A DNA stretch of 64,000 nt from Mycobacterium paraseoulense (GCF_010731655.1 NZ_AP022619.1:1922001-1986000), one strand, 5' to 3'. Shown: positions 26,664-36,327, counted from the first letter of the stretch. A program made the numbers and translations. Notes: generated by a model not told the origin, from the letters alone.

Positions 26664-27347
26664 ATGGCAAGTCTCGATAGGGACGTACCCAGGGTGCCGC
26701 GGCGTCGTAACGCGTCGGGCGAGTCGACGCGTGTGATGCTGATGGAGGTGGCCGAGCGGCTGTTTGCCACGCGTGGCATTGAGGCAGTGACGTTGCGCGA
26801 GATTCAGGAGGCCGCCGGCCAAGCGAACACATCGGTAATTCGCTATCACTTCGGCTCGCGCGACGGGCTGATCCGCGCACTCATCACACACCGTCAGAGC
26901 CGACTCGGGGCTTTGCGGCAGAAGATGCTTGCGCAGATGCGGGCGGAAAGGAAGGAGGCGGACCCGCGCGCAGTGGTGTGGTTAATCGTCCGACCGATGG
27001 CGGACAGTATCCAGGCGGGCGAGATGTTTGCGCCGTTCCTCGCGCGGCTTGCCGAGGATCCCCGCGCAAAGACCGACCTGTGGCCCGATCACGTTGACGA
27101 CGACTGGACGCAAGATAAGCTCGAAGAATTGGTCGAAGCGGCGCTTCAGGACATCCCGCACCGTGTCCGCCGCGGTCGCACGTTCCAGCTGTATATCAGC
27201 GTGATAAACGTTTTGGCGGAAGCGGCGCGATCCGGCCGCCTCGGCGATGCGCAGTTGCACAACTATGTCGACGGATGGGTCGGCTTGCTGACCGCGCCGG
27301 TGTCATATGAAACCCGTGGCCTGCTATCGGATCCGCGCGACGACTAA
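26664..27347 (+). CDS. TetR-family transcriptional regulator
   Basis: A 227-residue TetR regulator from ATG 26664 with GAGGAGA just upstream. DNA-binding helices at about residues 22-70: TRVMLMEVAERLFATRGIEA, LREIQEAAGQANTSVIRYHF then GSRDGLIRALI. The rest is an all-helical ligand domain. It precedes the tandem CoA-transferase gene in the same direction with a 320-base gap that carries a TGACA/TGTCA dyad, so it may control that gene. Confidence 0.9.
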   Translation: MASLDRDVPRVPRRRNASGESTRVMLMEVAERLFATRGIEAVTLREIQEAAGQANTSVIRYHFGSRDGLIRALITHRQSRLGALRQKMLAQMRAERKEADPRAVVWLIVRPMADSIQAGEMFAPFLARLAEDPRAKTDLWPDHVDDDWTQDKLEELVEAALQDIPHRVRRGRTFQLYISVINVLAEAARSGRLGDAQLHNYVDGWVGLLTAPVSYETRGLLSDPRDD

Positions 27348-27667
27348 AGTCTGGCTGGCATACGTCGCCGAAGAAGACGGTCAGTGCCGCGAGATCCAGA
27401 TACTCTCAAGGCATGGTCCAAGTGATGCATGTCAAAGAGCAGATCGAGATATATTGCGGTCGCTAGCATTTCGTCGTGAAAGAAACATCACTAGCGAGCG
27501 GGCTGTACGCCCATCGGCTGCGACGTTCGACCTGCAGTATGACCTCCGACGGCGCTGTCCCGGGGGGCCGGAGAGGCCCACTAATAATGCTTTGACATTA
27601 ACCTTCTGGGGTGCCACGCTGGCATGACACATGTCACACCATGCGTCTTGTCCCTTGAGGAGCGTTT
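27348..27667. promoter_or_regulatory. Intergenic region with a TGACA-CA-TGTCA dyad
   Basis: No gene seen. An inverted repeat TGACACATGTCA at 27625-27636 lies 31 bases before the CoA-transferase ATG, followed by GAGGAG at 27656. The position fits an operator over or just after the promoter; the TetR upstream is a candidate binder. Confidence 0.45.
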
Positions 27668-30124
27668 ATGACAGCAGCAAGTCCGGCACAGGAGCGGCCC
27701 CTCGCTGATTTGCTGGTTGTCGATTTGTCCACCACCCTGGCGGGCGCATACGCCTCGCAGTTCCTCGCCGATTGCGGCGCCGAGGTGATCCTGGTGGAAC
27801 CGCCCGACGGCAGCTCCGTCCGGCAGCTCCCCGGATGGCCCGCACTGTTACGCGGCAAACGTTCAGTCACGCTCGATGTCCACGAACCTGCCGACCGTCG
27901 ACGACTGTGGCAGCTGCTAGAGAGCGCCGACGTGCTCGTGACAACGGCGCGCCCGGCGGACGGGGGCCGCCTCGGACTCACGCCCGATTTGCTGACGCAG
28001 CGCTGCCCCAGACTTGTGCACGCGTCAATTACCGGGTGGGGATCGAAAGGGCCGTGGCGGAACTACAAGGGCTGGGAAGCGTTGGTCCTGGCCAAAATCG
28101 GAATCATGCACGAGAAGCGTGGCGTCACACCACGAAAGGGGCCTGCCTACGTTTCGGCCACCTATGCCTCTTGGGGAGCGGCGCACGCCGCCGTGCAAGG
28201 AATTCTGGCAGCACTGATCGAGCGGGATTCCAGCGGTCGCGGTCAAGTCGTCGAATCCAATCTCGTAACGGGGGTGGGTGCGAACGACACGTGGAACTGG
28301 TTCAACGAATTGGTGCTCAACCGGTACCCGGGCGCCTTCGAACCAATGGGCGCCGTGTACGACGAACAGAGCCGCCCGCTGATCCATCTGGTGTATTCGG
28401 TCTTGGTGGCCCCGACCAAAGACGGTCGCTGGTTGCAGTTCGCCCAGGTATCGCCCCGGTTGATGCATGCGTGGCTGACCGAGCTCGACCTGTTGACCGA
28501 ACTTGCGGACCCGAAGTGGGAGGGCTTTCCCATGCTGCCCACGCAAGAACTGCGCACGGAATTCTGGGACCTGATGATCGGACGGGTCAGACAGCGCACT
28601 CTCGCCGAGTGGCAGCAGGCTTTCGATGCAAACGAGAATCTAAGTGCCGAGATTTTCCGCACACCCAGCGAGTCACTGAATCATCCCCAGACTCTTCATC
28701 AAGGCCGCGCTGTGACTGTGGACGACCCCGAGCTTGGCCCGGTGCGCCAGCCGTCGACGTTGATCCACTCCGATGGCCAGCCACTCACGGCGTTGCGTCC
28801 AGCTCCGCGCGTCGGGCAGCACAATGCGTCAGTGTGGGGGTTGCGCCGGGAGTCGCCCAGCCTCGCTGCTGCTGACGACGTCGCCGCGGGGCTTCCCCTG
28901 TATGGGGTGACGATCCTCGAATTCGGTTCGATGTTCGCCGGGCCCTACGGCGCCACGCTGCTTACTGACCTCGGTGCGCGGGTGATCAAGATCGAACCGC
29001 TCGATGGCGACAACATCCGAGGCATGCTTCCCTTCCCGGAGGCTGGTGGCGCAAAGGTGCTGCAAGGCAAGGAAAGCTGCGCGGTCGACTTCACCAAACC
29101 AGAGGGGCTCAGCCTGGTATACGAGCTGGTAAAGCGTTGCGACATCGTCGTTCAGTGCTTCCGCGGGCATGCAGCTGAACGGGCCAAGATCGACGAAGCC
29201 ACACTAAAGGCGATAAACCCCGATTTGGTAGTCCTGAGCACCTCCGGCTACGGACTCGACGGGCCATTCGGACATCGACCCGCGTACGCTCCATCCATCG
29301 CTGCGGCGTCGGGTCTGGCCGTTCTCGACAGCGGCGACGCAATGCACCCGCCGACCGACCTAGATGATCTGCACCGCACGGCCGCCACGCTGTTCTCCGG
29401 CGGAACAATTTCGGCGGTGCAGGCCGACGGTATCGCCGCATTGGGTGTCGCCTCTGCATTGCTCGTGTGCCTTTACGCGAAGCGGCGCGGCATCGATATG
29501 CACCACACCGAAACAACCATGCTGGGCACGGTTCAGAACGCGCTGATCTGGTCGAACATCAGCTATCCCGACCAGCCGGCGGTGCCGACAGCCGACGCGG
29601 AGTTCCTCGGCCTCACGGCCCTCTACCGGCTGTACCGCGCCGCCGACGGTTGGGTGTTTCTCGCCGCGCCCCTGGCGCGAGAATGGGAACCTTTCGCGAA
29701 GGCCATGCAGTCCTACGTCGACCTGCTGGCCGACGAGCGTTTCGTCGACCCCGCATCACGCACACACAACGACGACGTCTTGACGCACCTCTTGGAACAG
29801 GTCTTCCTGGCAAAGACCAAACTCGAATGGGAGCGAGAGCTGACCGCACAGGACGTCGGATGCGTCGAGGTCGCCGAACGCAATTCGGGTACCGTCCTAC
29901 AAAGTGATACGTGCCGCGATGCTGGGTATTCTGTGGAGGCCGACAGTCCCATCTTCGACAAACATCTTCGGCTGGCACCCCTTTATCGGTTCTCCCGGTC
30001 GTTGACAAAGGCCAGCGGAGGCTGCACCACGGGTCAGCACACGGCCGCAATTTTGCGCGAGATCGGCATCGATGACAACCAGATCGCTGATCTCCGGTCG
30101 CGAGGCATCATCGCATGCGGTTAA
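27668..30124 (+). CDS. Tandem family III (CaiB/BaiF) CoA-transferase
   Basis: An 818-residue protein made of two CaiB/BaiF domains. Domain 1 spans about residues 10-390 (VVDLSTTLAGAYASQFLADC, LRGKRSVTLDV, ASITGWGSKGPWRNYKG); domain 2 about 415-815 (ILEFGSMFAGPYGATLLTDL, IKIEPLDGDN, STSGYGLDGPFGHRPAYAPS). Single-domain family members are about 400 residues and dimerise as interlocked rings, so this is a fused dimer. The usual catalytic Asp in the VD-x-S region appears as Glu in domain 1 (VVESNLV); in domain 2 the alignment is uncertain. It would move CoA between acids. Confidence 0.9.
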   Translation: MTAASPAQERPLADLLVVDLSTTLAGAYASQFLADCGAEVILVEPPDGSSVRQLPGWPALLRGKRSVTLDVHEPADRRRLWQLLESADVLVTTARPADGGRLGLTPDLLTQRCPRLVHASITGWGSKGPWRNYKGWEALVLAKIGIMHEKRGVTPRKGPAYVSATYASWGAAHAAVQGILAALIERDSSGRGQVVESNLVTGVGANDTWNWFNELVLNRYPGAFEPMGAVYDEQSRPLIHLVYSVLVAPTKDGRWLQFAQVSPRLMHAWLTELDLLTELADPKWEGFPMLPTQELRTEFWDLMIGRVRQRTLAEWQQAFDANENLSAEIFRTPSESLNHPQTLHQGRAVTVDDPELGPVRQPSTLIHSDGQPLTALRPAPRVGQHNASVWGLRRESPSLAAADDVAAGLPLYGVTILEFGSMFAGPYGATLLTDLGARVIKIEPLDGDNIRGMLPFPEAGGAKVLQGKESCAVDFTKPEGLSLVYELVKRCDIVVQCFRGHAAERAKIDEATLKAINPDLVVLSTSGYGLDGPFGHRPAYAPSIAAASGLAVLDSGDAMHPPTDLDDLHRTAATLFSGGTISAVQADGIAALGVASALLVCLYAKRRGIDMHHTETTMLGTVQNALIWSNISYPDQPAVPTADAEFLGLTALYRLYRAADGWVFLAAPLAREWEPFAKAMQSYVDLLADERFVDPASRTHNDDVLTHLLEQVFLAKTKLEWERELTAQDVGCVEVAERNSGTVLQSDTCRDAGYSVEADSPIFDKHLRLAPLYRFSRSLTKASGGCTTGQHTAAILREIGIDDNQIADLRSRGIIACG

Positions 30125-30455
30125 AGGTGTCGACGGGCTTGCTTTGTTGCCGCGTGAGGCGCCAAGCCGGCGCCGTCAGCCCACGCCGCCCTGTCGGCAG
30201 TGATCACTTGTTTCTGGTCTACGACAGACTCTCTCCGTAATTAGCCAGTTGGCATGTTCGCAAGACAGGCGTCCGACGTCTCGCCTTGGGCACCAGCTCT
30301 CGTGCACTGGGTTTGGGCTCGCCCGAGACAAGAACGAAGGACAGACTGGGCGCCGCGCCGACCGCAGTCACGCTCGCCGGGCTATTGATAATTTCTAGTA
30401 CTTGGCAGATTCTACCTTTCGGACGGTTATGCGCGATAATGCAAGGAGGCGTTGT
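30125..30455. other. Intergenic region upstream of AveC-like copy 1
   Basis: No gene seen on either strand. The last 80 bases are AT-rich and include the class 2 motif CAGATTCTA (30406-30414) and a strong ribosome site AAGGAGG at 30443-30449. Confidence 0.5.
30406..30414. promoter_or_regulatory. Operator-like motif, class 2 (CAGATTCTA)
   Basis: Lies 42 bases before the AveC-like ATG. The same 8-9 base core appears at similar distances upstream of the FadD fragment (46560), the FadD gene (48303), and in a dyad before the amidohydrolase (53379). Confidence 0.45.
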
Positions 30456-31586
30456 ATGGCTACGCTCGAAGTTGAACCGTCGCGAGGGTCTGCTGCCGCC
30501 AAGATGAAGAGGGCGCCGCGGGTTCGCACCATCTCCCCGATCGTTGTCTGGGCGACAGTCGGTGGGGCGTTTGTCACCCTGGCCATCTATGTCGCGGCGA
30601 GCTGGATCCTGGGCGGGCGCGCCACGCCGACACCGATCGGTGACCACAACCCCAGCTTGGGTAAGGACCTTAGATTCTGCATTGCGTTCCAGGTGTTCAC
30701 GGTGATCACGGTCGTCGGCACCCTGGTTTACGTTGGACGTCAGTGTATTCGCGAAAGGCGCTTGACGTTTGACGCCATCCTCATCATCGCCTATCTGTTG
30801 CTGATTCAATGGGATCCGATCCTGAATTACGTTGTGCCGCAGTTCTCGTATTCGTCGTTGATGGTGAACTTCGGCTCGTGGACCACCGACATGCCCGGGT
30901 GGGTGTCCCCGCGCGGCAACCTCATGCCCGAGCCCACCATCCTCATCGGGGTCGGATTCATCTGGAGCGCTGCGCTGTGCATGATCGGGTGCGCGTTCCT
31001 GCGCAAATTCGTGATGAGGCGTTGGCCACAGACAGGCAAGCTGGGTGTCGTTGCGTGGTCGATTGCCTTCATGGCAGTCATGGATCTCAACGAGGTGGCC
31101 CTCACCAGTTTGCACGTCATTGCATATCCAGACACCGTCGGATGGTTGACGCTGTTGAAGGGCACGACCCATCAGTTCCCTCTTTACGAACCGCTCGTGT
31201 GGGGCGCCCTTGGCTGGGCGCCGTTGATGGTGCTGCGGTTCTACCGCGACGACCGCGGTCACTCGGTGGTCGAGCGGGGCGTGGAGCGGCTCAATGTATC
31301 CAACAAGACCAAGGTCGTCCTGCAGATCCTGGCCGTCGCAGCCGTGACCAACATCGGTTACCTCCTCTATAACGTCGTGTTCATTTGGATTGGCCTGCAA
31401 AACGATAACGACAACTGGCAGATGTATCCCTCGCATCTGAGAAATGGGATGTGCGGTCAGGGAACGCCTTATCTCTGCCCGGACCCAGCGCATGGGCGGC
31501 CGATACCGACGGGCGGTCAGCCAGGTTCGCCGAACGACATTCCAGGCGATGGCAGCACATGGGTCGACCTCTACCTAGGCCGATAG
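30456..31586 (+). CDS. AveC-like integral membrane protein (copy 1)
   Basis: A 376-residue protein with about seven membrane segments (near residues 29-53, 74-97, 108-128, 165-187, 198-219, 245-262 and 282-310) and a soluble tail of about 60 residues rich in Gly, Pro and Cys. It resembles the AveC family named for the spirocyclase/dehydratase of avermectin biosynthesis. Conserved polar stretches LIQWDPILNYV, FGSWTTDMPGW and RRWPQTGKLG are candidate catalytic parts. Its paralogue is at 62455. ATG follows AAGGAGG. Reaction and substrate here are unknown; the family link is remembered, not searched. Confidence 0.78.
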   Translation: MATLEVEPSRGSAAAKMKRAPRVRTISPIVVWATVGGAFVTLAIYVAASWILGGRATPTPIGDHNPSLGKDLRFCIAFQVFTVITVVGTLVYVGRQCIRERRLTFDAILIIAYLLLIQWDPILNYVVPQFSYSSLMVNFGSWTTDMPGWVSPRGNLMPEPTILIGVGFIWSAALCMIGCAFLRKFVMRRWPQTGKLGVVAWSIAFMAVMDLNEVALTSLHVIAYPDTVGWLTLLKGTTHQFPLYEPLVWGALGWAPLMVLRFYRDDRGHSVVERGVERLNVSNKTKVVLQILAVAAVTNIGYLLYNVVFIWIGLQNDNDNWQMYPSHLRNGMCGQGTPYLCPDPAHGRPIPTGGQPGSPNDIPGDGSTWVDLYLGR

Positions 31587-31653
31587 CGCCATCGGTTATA
31601 GGGCTACTCCGGCTCGTGGGCAGTCATCGAAGGGGAATATGACGTCGCGGACG

Positions 31654-31914
31654 AGTCCAGGATTGCTTCTATGCAGATGAGTTCAATGCCGCCGACGCAC
31701 CCGATCCTGCCGATCCCGATGTCCATTTCGGTGTTGCACCCGAACAGATCACCACCGAACTGCTCGAACCCTGCGAACAATTCTTCTGCCACGCCAGTCC
31801 CATCGTTCAAGCCGAGCTGCGCCAATTCCTTACCGAACATGGTCGTCCCAGTGGTATCGGGTGGTTCCTTGACACTCTCGGCTTCACGACCTTGAACGGC
31901 GGAGCGAGGGCGTG
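31654..31914 (+). pseudogene. Unidentified partial coding frame
   Basis: An open frame without a start codon reads CFYADEFNAADAPDPADPDV, then APEQITTELLEPCEQFFCHA, AELRQFLTEHGRPSGIGWFL and ends LNGGARA. Codon use is clearly protein-like, and its TGA overlaps the GTG of the next hydrolase (GTGA). It begins after a TGA in frame near 31637, so it is the tail of a truncated gene. I do not recognise the family. Confidence 0.5.
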
Positions 31915-32766
31915 ACGTCGGATTCCGTGGTGCTCGTCGACGGGCACCGAGTGGGTGTCCAACGGTTTGGGTCGGTCGGTGGGTGGCCGCTCGTGTGGTG
32001 CCACGGTGGACTGAGTTCAGCGCTGGACGCCAAGTTTTTCGATGCCGCCGGCAAGCAATGCAGCGCCGATGTCATCGCGATTGATCGGCCGGGAATCGGA
32101 CGCAGCGACGGCTGCGACCTGCCCACGATCGCTCACTGGCCGCAGCTGGTCGAACAAATCGCCAATTCGCTTGGCCTGAAAGACTTTGCGGTCGCCGGGT
32201 GGTCAGCCGGGGCCCCGTACGCACTGGCCTGCGCGGCGGCGATGCCGCACCGAGTGCGCGCCGCCGCCACGCTGGCTGGCATGGCCCCACTCGAGACCAT
32301 CCGGCAGGTGTTCGAGTTGAAGTTGTGGGCCGACCAGATGCTCATCCCCGCGGCACGATGGTCGGCCCGCGCTGCCGCGGCGCTGGTGTGGCTGGGCCGT
32401 TGGGCACCTGACCGCTACCTCGCATGGGACATTCGCCGAACGGCGGGCAACAGGGATCGAGCGGCACTCAACGGGCAGCCCGTTGAGTGGGTCATCGCCG
32501 CACTGCGGGACGCCACCGCCAGAGGGGCGAGCGGAACGGCCGAGGATTACCGACGTTTCGGCGGTGCCTGGGGTTTTGACCTGGGCACGGTCCACCAACC
32601 GGTCACGATGTGGCAAGGAGAGCAAGACGTTCTCCTGCCCATGAAACATGCTCATCGACTGGCAACCGCACTACCTAACAGCACCCTCAAAGTTGTTGCG
32701 TCGTCGGGACACTACCTTCCCACCGTCATCGCCGGTGAAGTGCTCAACGACCTCGCGCCGCGATAG
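31912..32766 (+). CDS. Alpha/beta hydrolase
   Basis: A 284-residue alpha/beta hydrolase: oxyanion HGGLSS near residue 31, DRPGIGRSDG near 58, nucleophile Ser98 in AGWSAGAP, Asp in WQGEQDVLLPM and His in SSGHYLP near the C-terminus. GWSAG is the elbow of the epoxide-hydrolase/haloperoxidase-like branch, but here with Ser. GTG start overlaps the stop of the truncated frame before it. Substrate unknown. Confidence 0.88.
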   Translation: MTSDSVVLVDGHRVGVQRFGSVGGWPLVWCHGGLSSALDAKFFDAAGKQCSADVIAIDRPGIGRSDGCDLPTIAHWPQLVEQIANSLGLKDFAVAGWSAGAPYALACAAAMPHRVRAAATLAGMAPLETIRQVFELKLWADQMLIPAARWSARAAAALVWLGRWAPDRYLAWDIRRTAGNRDRAALNGQPVEWVIAALRDATARGASGTAEDYRRFGGAWGFDLGTVHQPVTMWQGEQDVLLPMKHAHRLATALPNSTLKVVASSGHYLPTVIAGEVLNDLAPR

Positions 32767-33016
32767 CCGATCGACTACAGATCCCTTGCCAAGGTCTCGG
32801 GGCACAGCGCCGAACCTCGCGGAATACCCAGGGGTGGGGCCAAATTCCTCCGTCGCGGTGGGGCCGTTTTACCGTGACACAGCCGACGCAGTGATGCCAT
32901 TCGCACCGGAGTGCACTACACCCAGTTGGCCAACGGCGCGAAACGGTGAAAGTCACTCGTACCGCGAGTATTAAGCCGAAGTGGAGACAACGATAGGCCG
33001 TCAATTCGCCCACGCG

Positions 33017-33634
33017 TCAGACTCGCTCAGATCCGACCGCCCCAATTCCCCGGAGGATGAAACCTAGCAGTTGATCGACCTCCACGGACACGTCGGTGGT
33101 GGCCTTCCTTTCAAACCGGTTGACGAACGCTGCCTCGAAGGCCGCACGAATCGACCTGGCGTCGGCTTCCGGGCTGCATGCGGTAAAGGTGCCATCGGCT
33201 TTGCCGCGGTGCAGGATGCCTGCGAGCGCCGCCTCCTCGGCCTTGACGAATAACTCCAGTTCGCCCCAGTACCCCGGCGTGCGGCGCATCTCTTCCGAGT
33301 AGAACGTGGCCATGCGTTTGCGTCGCCGGTGATCTGACACGATCTCGAACATGTGCTCCATCCAGGACCGCAGAGCATCGATCGGGGTCTCAGCCTTCGC
33401 GACGACCTCACGCAGTTGCGCAAGTACCGCCTCGCGGTCCCGCCGGAACATCTCCAACAGCAGGTCATGCTTGGTGCTGAAATTCCGATAGAAGGCGCGC
33501 GTTCCAAGCCCCGCCTCGTCGAGGATCTCGGTGATTGATGCGGACGAGCCCGAATTGCGATCCAGGCAGCGATAGGCCGCATCAATAATATGCCTGCGCT
33601 CCGAGGCGCGGTCGACGGTTCTGCTCTCAACCAC
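33017..33634 (-). CDS. TetR-family transcriptional regulator
   Basis: A 205-residue TetR regulator from a GTG. Helix-turn-helix in residues 10-60: RRHIIDAAYRCLDRNSGSSA, ITEILDEAGLGTRAFYRNFS. The C-terminal domain is helical with a charged middle (HRRRKRMATFYSEEMRR). It is divergent from the amidohydrolase operon at 33986; the perfect dyad at 33940 in the gap is a good candidate for its operator. Confidence 0.9.
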   Translation of the reverse strand: MVESRTVDRASERRHIIDAAYRCLDRNSGSSASITEILDEAGLGTRAFYRNFSTKHDLLLEMFRRDREAVLAQLREVVAKAETPIDALRSWMEHMFEIVSDHRRRKRMATFYSEEMRRTPGYWGELELFVKAEEAALAGILHRGKADGTFTACSPEADARSIRAAFEAAFVNRFERKATTDVSVEVDQLLGFILRGIGAVGSERV

Positions 33635-33939
33635 GGTCTATTGCACCGTCATCCTGCGATTCGCGGGTCGTCGCGTCATCGTAGCCGAACTCTCGAAGCA
33701 CAGTGCCGGTGTGATGGCTGCCCGGCAGCCGTCGAGCGGCCGGCGGCCGTCCGAGGGTGACCCCACCGGCTCGGCCGCCAATGATGTCGACTGCACTGCT
33801 TGTGAAAAGTGCATTTTCGCGTGTAGACGCGTCCACCGCAAATCTCGTGACACTGATCGCAGCGGCTACGATCGCAGATATTGGAGCTCATTCCGATGCG
33901 AGCTGGTTGACATGACGCGACGCATGCCAATAGCCTATC
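33635..33939. other. Divergent intergenic region
   Basis: No supported gene between the TetR start and the operator at 33940. AT content rises towards 33930. Confidence 0.45.
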
Positions 33940-33956
33940 TGAAAAATAGTTTTTCA
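33940..33956. promoter_or_regulatory. Perfect palindromic operator TGAAAAA-TAG-TTTTTCA
   Basis: Seven-base perfect inverted repeat around TAG, 30 bases before the amidohydrolase ATG and in the divergent gap next to a TetR gene. Size and symmetry fit a TetR dimer half-site pair. Confidence 0.65.
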
Positions 33957-33985
33957 CAGTCAAACCCGGATGGGCGGAGGACCTT

Positions 33986-35125
33986 ATGGCGAAGATATGG
34001 GCGAATTCCGGCGACTCGCACTTCCTGGAACCCGACGATCTCTGGCGGTCTCGGCTGCCCAAGCAGCTGGCCGGGTTGTGTCCGCGAGCGGAGAAGGATC
34101 CCGACGGCGAATACGAGACCGTCTTCGTTGACGGCCAGGTGTTCCGTCGCAAGCTCCCATCGTCGGCGCTAGTGGACTTCGCACAGATGAGCATGCGGGC
34201 GCAGGGAAACCGCGATGCCAGAGCTCGGCTCGCTGACCTCGACCAGGAAGGCATCTGGGGCGAGGTCATCTTCCCGTCACTGGGCATGTGGGCCTCATCG
34301 TTCCGGACGCCGGAGTTGCTCAAGGCGTGCATGCGAGCCAGCAACGAGTGGGCGCTCGAGGAGATCGTGGCGGTATCACCGCGCTACGTAGTCACAGCGC
34401 AGGTCTCCACCCTGGTGGTGGACGACGCGGTCGAGGAGATGCTCTGGGCGGCCGATAAGGGGTTCAAGGCGATCTTCCTGCCGACCACCCCGCACCCCAG
34501 CGCTCCGGACTGGCATCGCGACGACTGGGAGCCGTTGTGGGCGGCGGCCGAAGAGGCCGGCATGGTGCTTGCCTTCCACATCGGCACAGACCCCGTCGAG
34601 GTGACGGCCGCCAACAGCGTGACCGGCGGAGCCGGTCTGGTGTATCGCGGCCCTGGCGGGGCCATCATGAACTACGCCGAGACGACGTTCTCCGGTCAGC
34701 GGGCGACCATGAAGCTGGTGGCATCCGGCGCACTGGACAGGCATCCGAACCTGAAGGTTTTGATCTCCGAGGGCGGCGCGACATGGGTTCCATTCCTCGG
34801 CGACCGGCTGCTTGAGGGATACCGACAGCACCACATGGTTGTTCGGCCGAAGTTGAGCCGCAGCCCGAAAGAGATCCTTTTCAACCAGGTCTATGCGTCC
34901 TTCCAACACGACGAGACTGCGGTGCAGGCGTTCGAACACATGGGTTACCGCAACGTCATGTTCGGCAGCGACTATCCGCACATGGAGGGTACGTTCGGCC
35001 ACACTCAGGACACGCTGAAGACGCTGTTCGACGGTGTGAGCGACGAGACGCGGCTGCGCATCACCCAGGGGGCGTTCTTCGAACTGTTCCCCGACGTGCC
35101 GCCCGTCGCCGCCGAGAGCGTCTGA
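33986..35125 (+). CDS. Amidohydrolase-2 family protein (ACMSD-like), copy A
   Basis: A 379-residue TIM-barrel metal hydrolase or decarboxylase. Family signs: SGDSHFLEP at the N-terminus (D-x-H metal ligands), FPSLGMW, VLAFHIGTD near 194, LISEGGATWVPFLGDRL near 257, and FGSDYPHMEGTFG near 330 with the metal-binding Asp. Members decarboxylate or hydrolytically cleave cyclic acids. It heads a tight plus-strand operon (5-base gap to the thiolase-like gene), under a perfect TetR-type dyad. Confidence 0.9.
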   Translation: MAKIWANSGDSHFLEPDDLWRSRLPKQLAGLCPRAEKDPDGEYETVFVDGQVFRRKLPSSALVDFAQMSMRAQGNRDARARLADLDQEGIWGEVIFPSLGMWASSFRTPELLKACMRASNEWALEEIVAVSPRYVVTAQVSTLVVDDAVEEMLWAADKGFKAIFLPTTPHPSAPDWHRDDWEPLWAAAEEAGMVLAFHIGTDPVEVTAANSVTGGAGLVYRGPGGAIMNYAETTFSGQRATMKLVASGALDRHPNLKVLISEGGATWVPFLGDRLLEGYRQHHMVVRPKLSRSPKEILFNQVYASFQHDETAVQAFEHMGYRNVMFGSDYPHMEGTFGHTQDTLKTLFDGVSDETRLRITQGAFFELFPDVPPVAAESV

Positions 35126-35130
35126 AGCCA

Positions 35131-36327
35131 GTGCCGAGAAACGGTCTTCGCGATGTCGCGATCGTCGGTGTCGGTGCGACGCCGTACTTCAAACGTGGTG
35201 GGTCGCTACCGAAGACAGTCACCGAACTAGCCGGCGACGCGATTCTCGCCGCATGCGAGGACGCGGGCCTTTCCGTCCACGACATCGACGGGTTCGCCTA
35301 CTACTCCGGCGCGAGCGCTGGCTACACCGAGAAGATGGACACCGCCGACTTCGTGGAGACTCTCGGCATTCCCGAGATCCGGTTCACCGCGGCGCTGACC
35401 TCCGGCGGCGGCGGTTCTGCGGGGGCGATCGGGCTGGCAAGGGCCGCCATCGTCGCCGGCGATGCCTCCGTAGTCGTGACCGTCATGGCGTTGCAGCAAT
35501 CCAAACAACGTCTGGGATCGGTGTTCTCGGCGATGCAGCCTGATCCGATGAACTCGTTCCTGCAGCCGTCAGGCCTGTTCGGTCCGGGCCAGCTCATGTC
35601 GGTGCTCGCTCGTCGGCATATGTATCTGTACGGCACTCGGCGGGAAGCCTTCGCAGAGATCGCGATATCGACGCGTGTCAATGCGATGAATCGGCCGAAC
35701 GCGATCCACCGGGAGCCCCTGACGCTCAAGGACTACTTCGACGCGCGCATGATCGCAGACCCGTTGTGCCTGTATGACTTCTGCCAGGAGACCGACGGTG
35801 CGGTCGCCGTCATCACGACGAGCGCCGACCGCGCGCGCGACCTTCGTCTGCCGCCAGTTCCGGTGGTCGCCGCCGCCCATGGTGGAGTCAAGGATTGGGG
35901 TCGCGCGTTCGCGTGGATGGGCATGCCCGACGAATACTTCGCGTCCTCGGGAAACAAGCCGATCGCCGAGCGGCTCTACCGCCAGGCCGGAGTCACCTCT
36001 GAAGACATCGACGTGGCATTGCTGTACGACCACTTCACCCCGATGGTGCTGATGCAACTCGAGGACTATGGGTTCTGCGAGAAAGGCGAGGGCGGCGCGT
36101 TCGTGGAGAGCGGAGCGATTCGCTATGACGGTGGCTCCATTCCACTCAACACCCACGGCGGCCAGCTGTCGGAGGCCTACATCATCGGTATGACCCACAT
36201 CATGGAAGGAGTTGAGCAGATGCGCGGCACCGCGATCAACCAGGTGCCCGACGCCGAGCTGGCGCTAGTCACCGGCGGTCCGGCCAGTCTGCCCGTCAGC
36301 GGCCTCATCCTGGGTCGGGCAGCATGA
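35131..36327 (+). CDS. Thiolase-like lipid-transfer protein lacking the nucleophile Cys (Ltp2-type)
   Basis: A 398-residue thiolase-fold protein from GTG 35131 (VAIVGVGATPYFKRGG at the start). The usual GGCASG nucleophile is replaced by TSGGGGSAG, so it cannot be a classical thiolase. The next gene, overlapping by ATGA, is a DUF35 protein. In mycobacterial steroid side-chain degradation, Ltp2 and its DUF35 partner ChsH2 form a retro-aldolase; the same architecture, with LLYDHFTPM and THGGQLSEAY supplying tyrosines, suggests a C-C bond-cleaving aldolase here. Partly inference. Confidence 0.85.
   Translation: MPRNGLRDVAIVGVGATPYFKRGGSLPKTVTELAGDAILAACEDAGLSVHDIDGFAYYSGASAGYTEKMDTADFVETLGIPEIRFTAALTSGGGGSAGAIGLARAAIVAGDASVVVTVMALQQSKQRLGSVFSAMQPDPMNSFLQPSGLFGPGQLMSVLARRHMYLYGTRREAFAEIAISTRVNAMNRPNAIHREPLTLKDYFDARMIADPLCLYDFCQETDGAVAVITTSADRARDLRLPPVPVVAAAHGGVKDWGRAFAWMGMPDEYFASSGNKPIAERLYRQAGVTSEDIDVALLYDHFTPMVLMQLEDYGFCEKGEGGAFVESGAIRYDGGSIPLNTHGGQLSEAYIIGMTHIMEGVEQMRGTAINQVPDAELALVTGGPASLPVSGLILGRAA

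Noticed and set aside
30219..31493. Long antisense open frame of 424 codons opposite AveC-like copy 1
   Set aside because: No family signature, antisense to a well-conserved membrane protein, and its composition (many Asp, His, Arg) is what the complement of that gene gives.
35131..36327. Calling the thiolase-like gene an ordinary acetyl-CoA acetyltransferase
   Set aside because: It has no nucleophile Cys, and its DUF35 partner points to a retro-aldolase-type pair.
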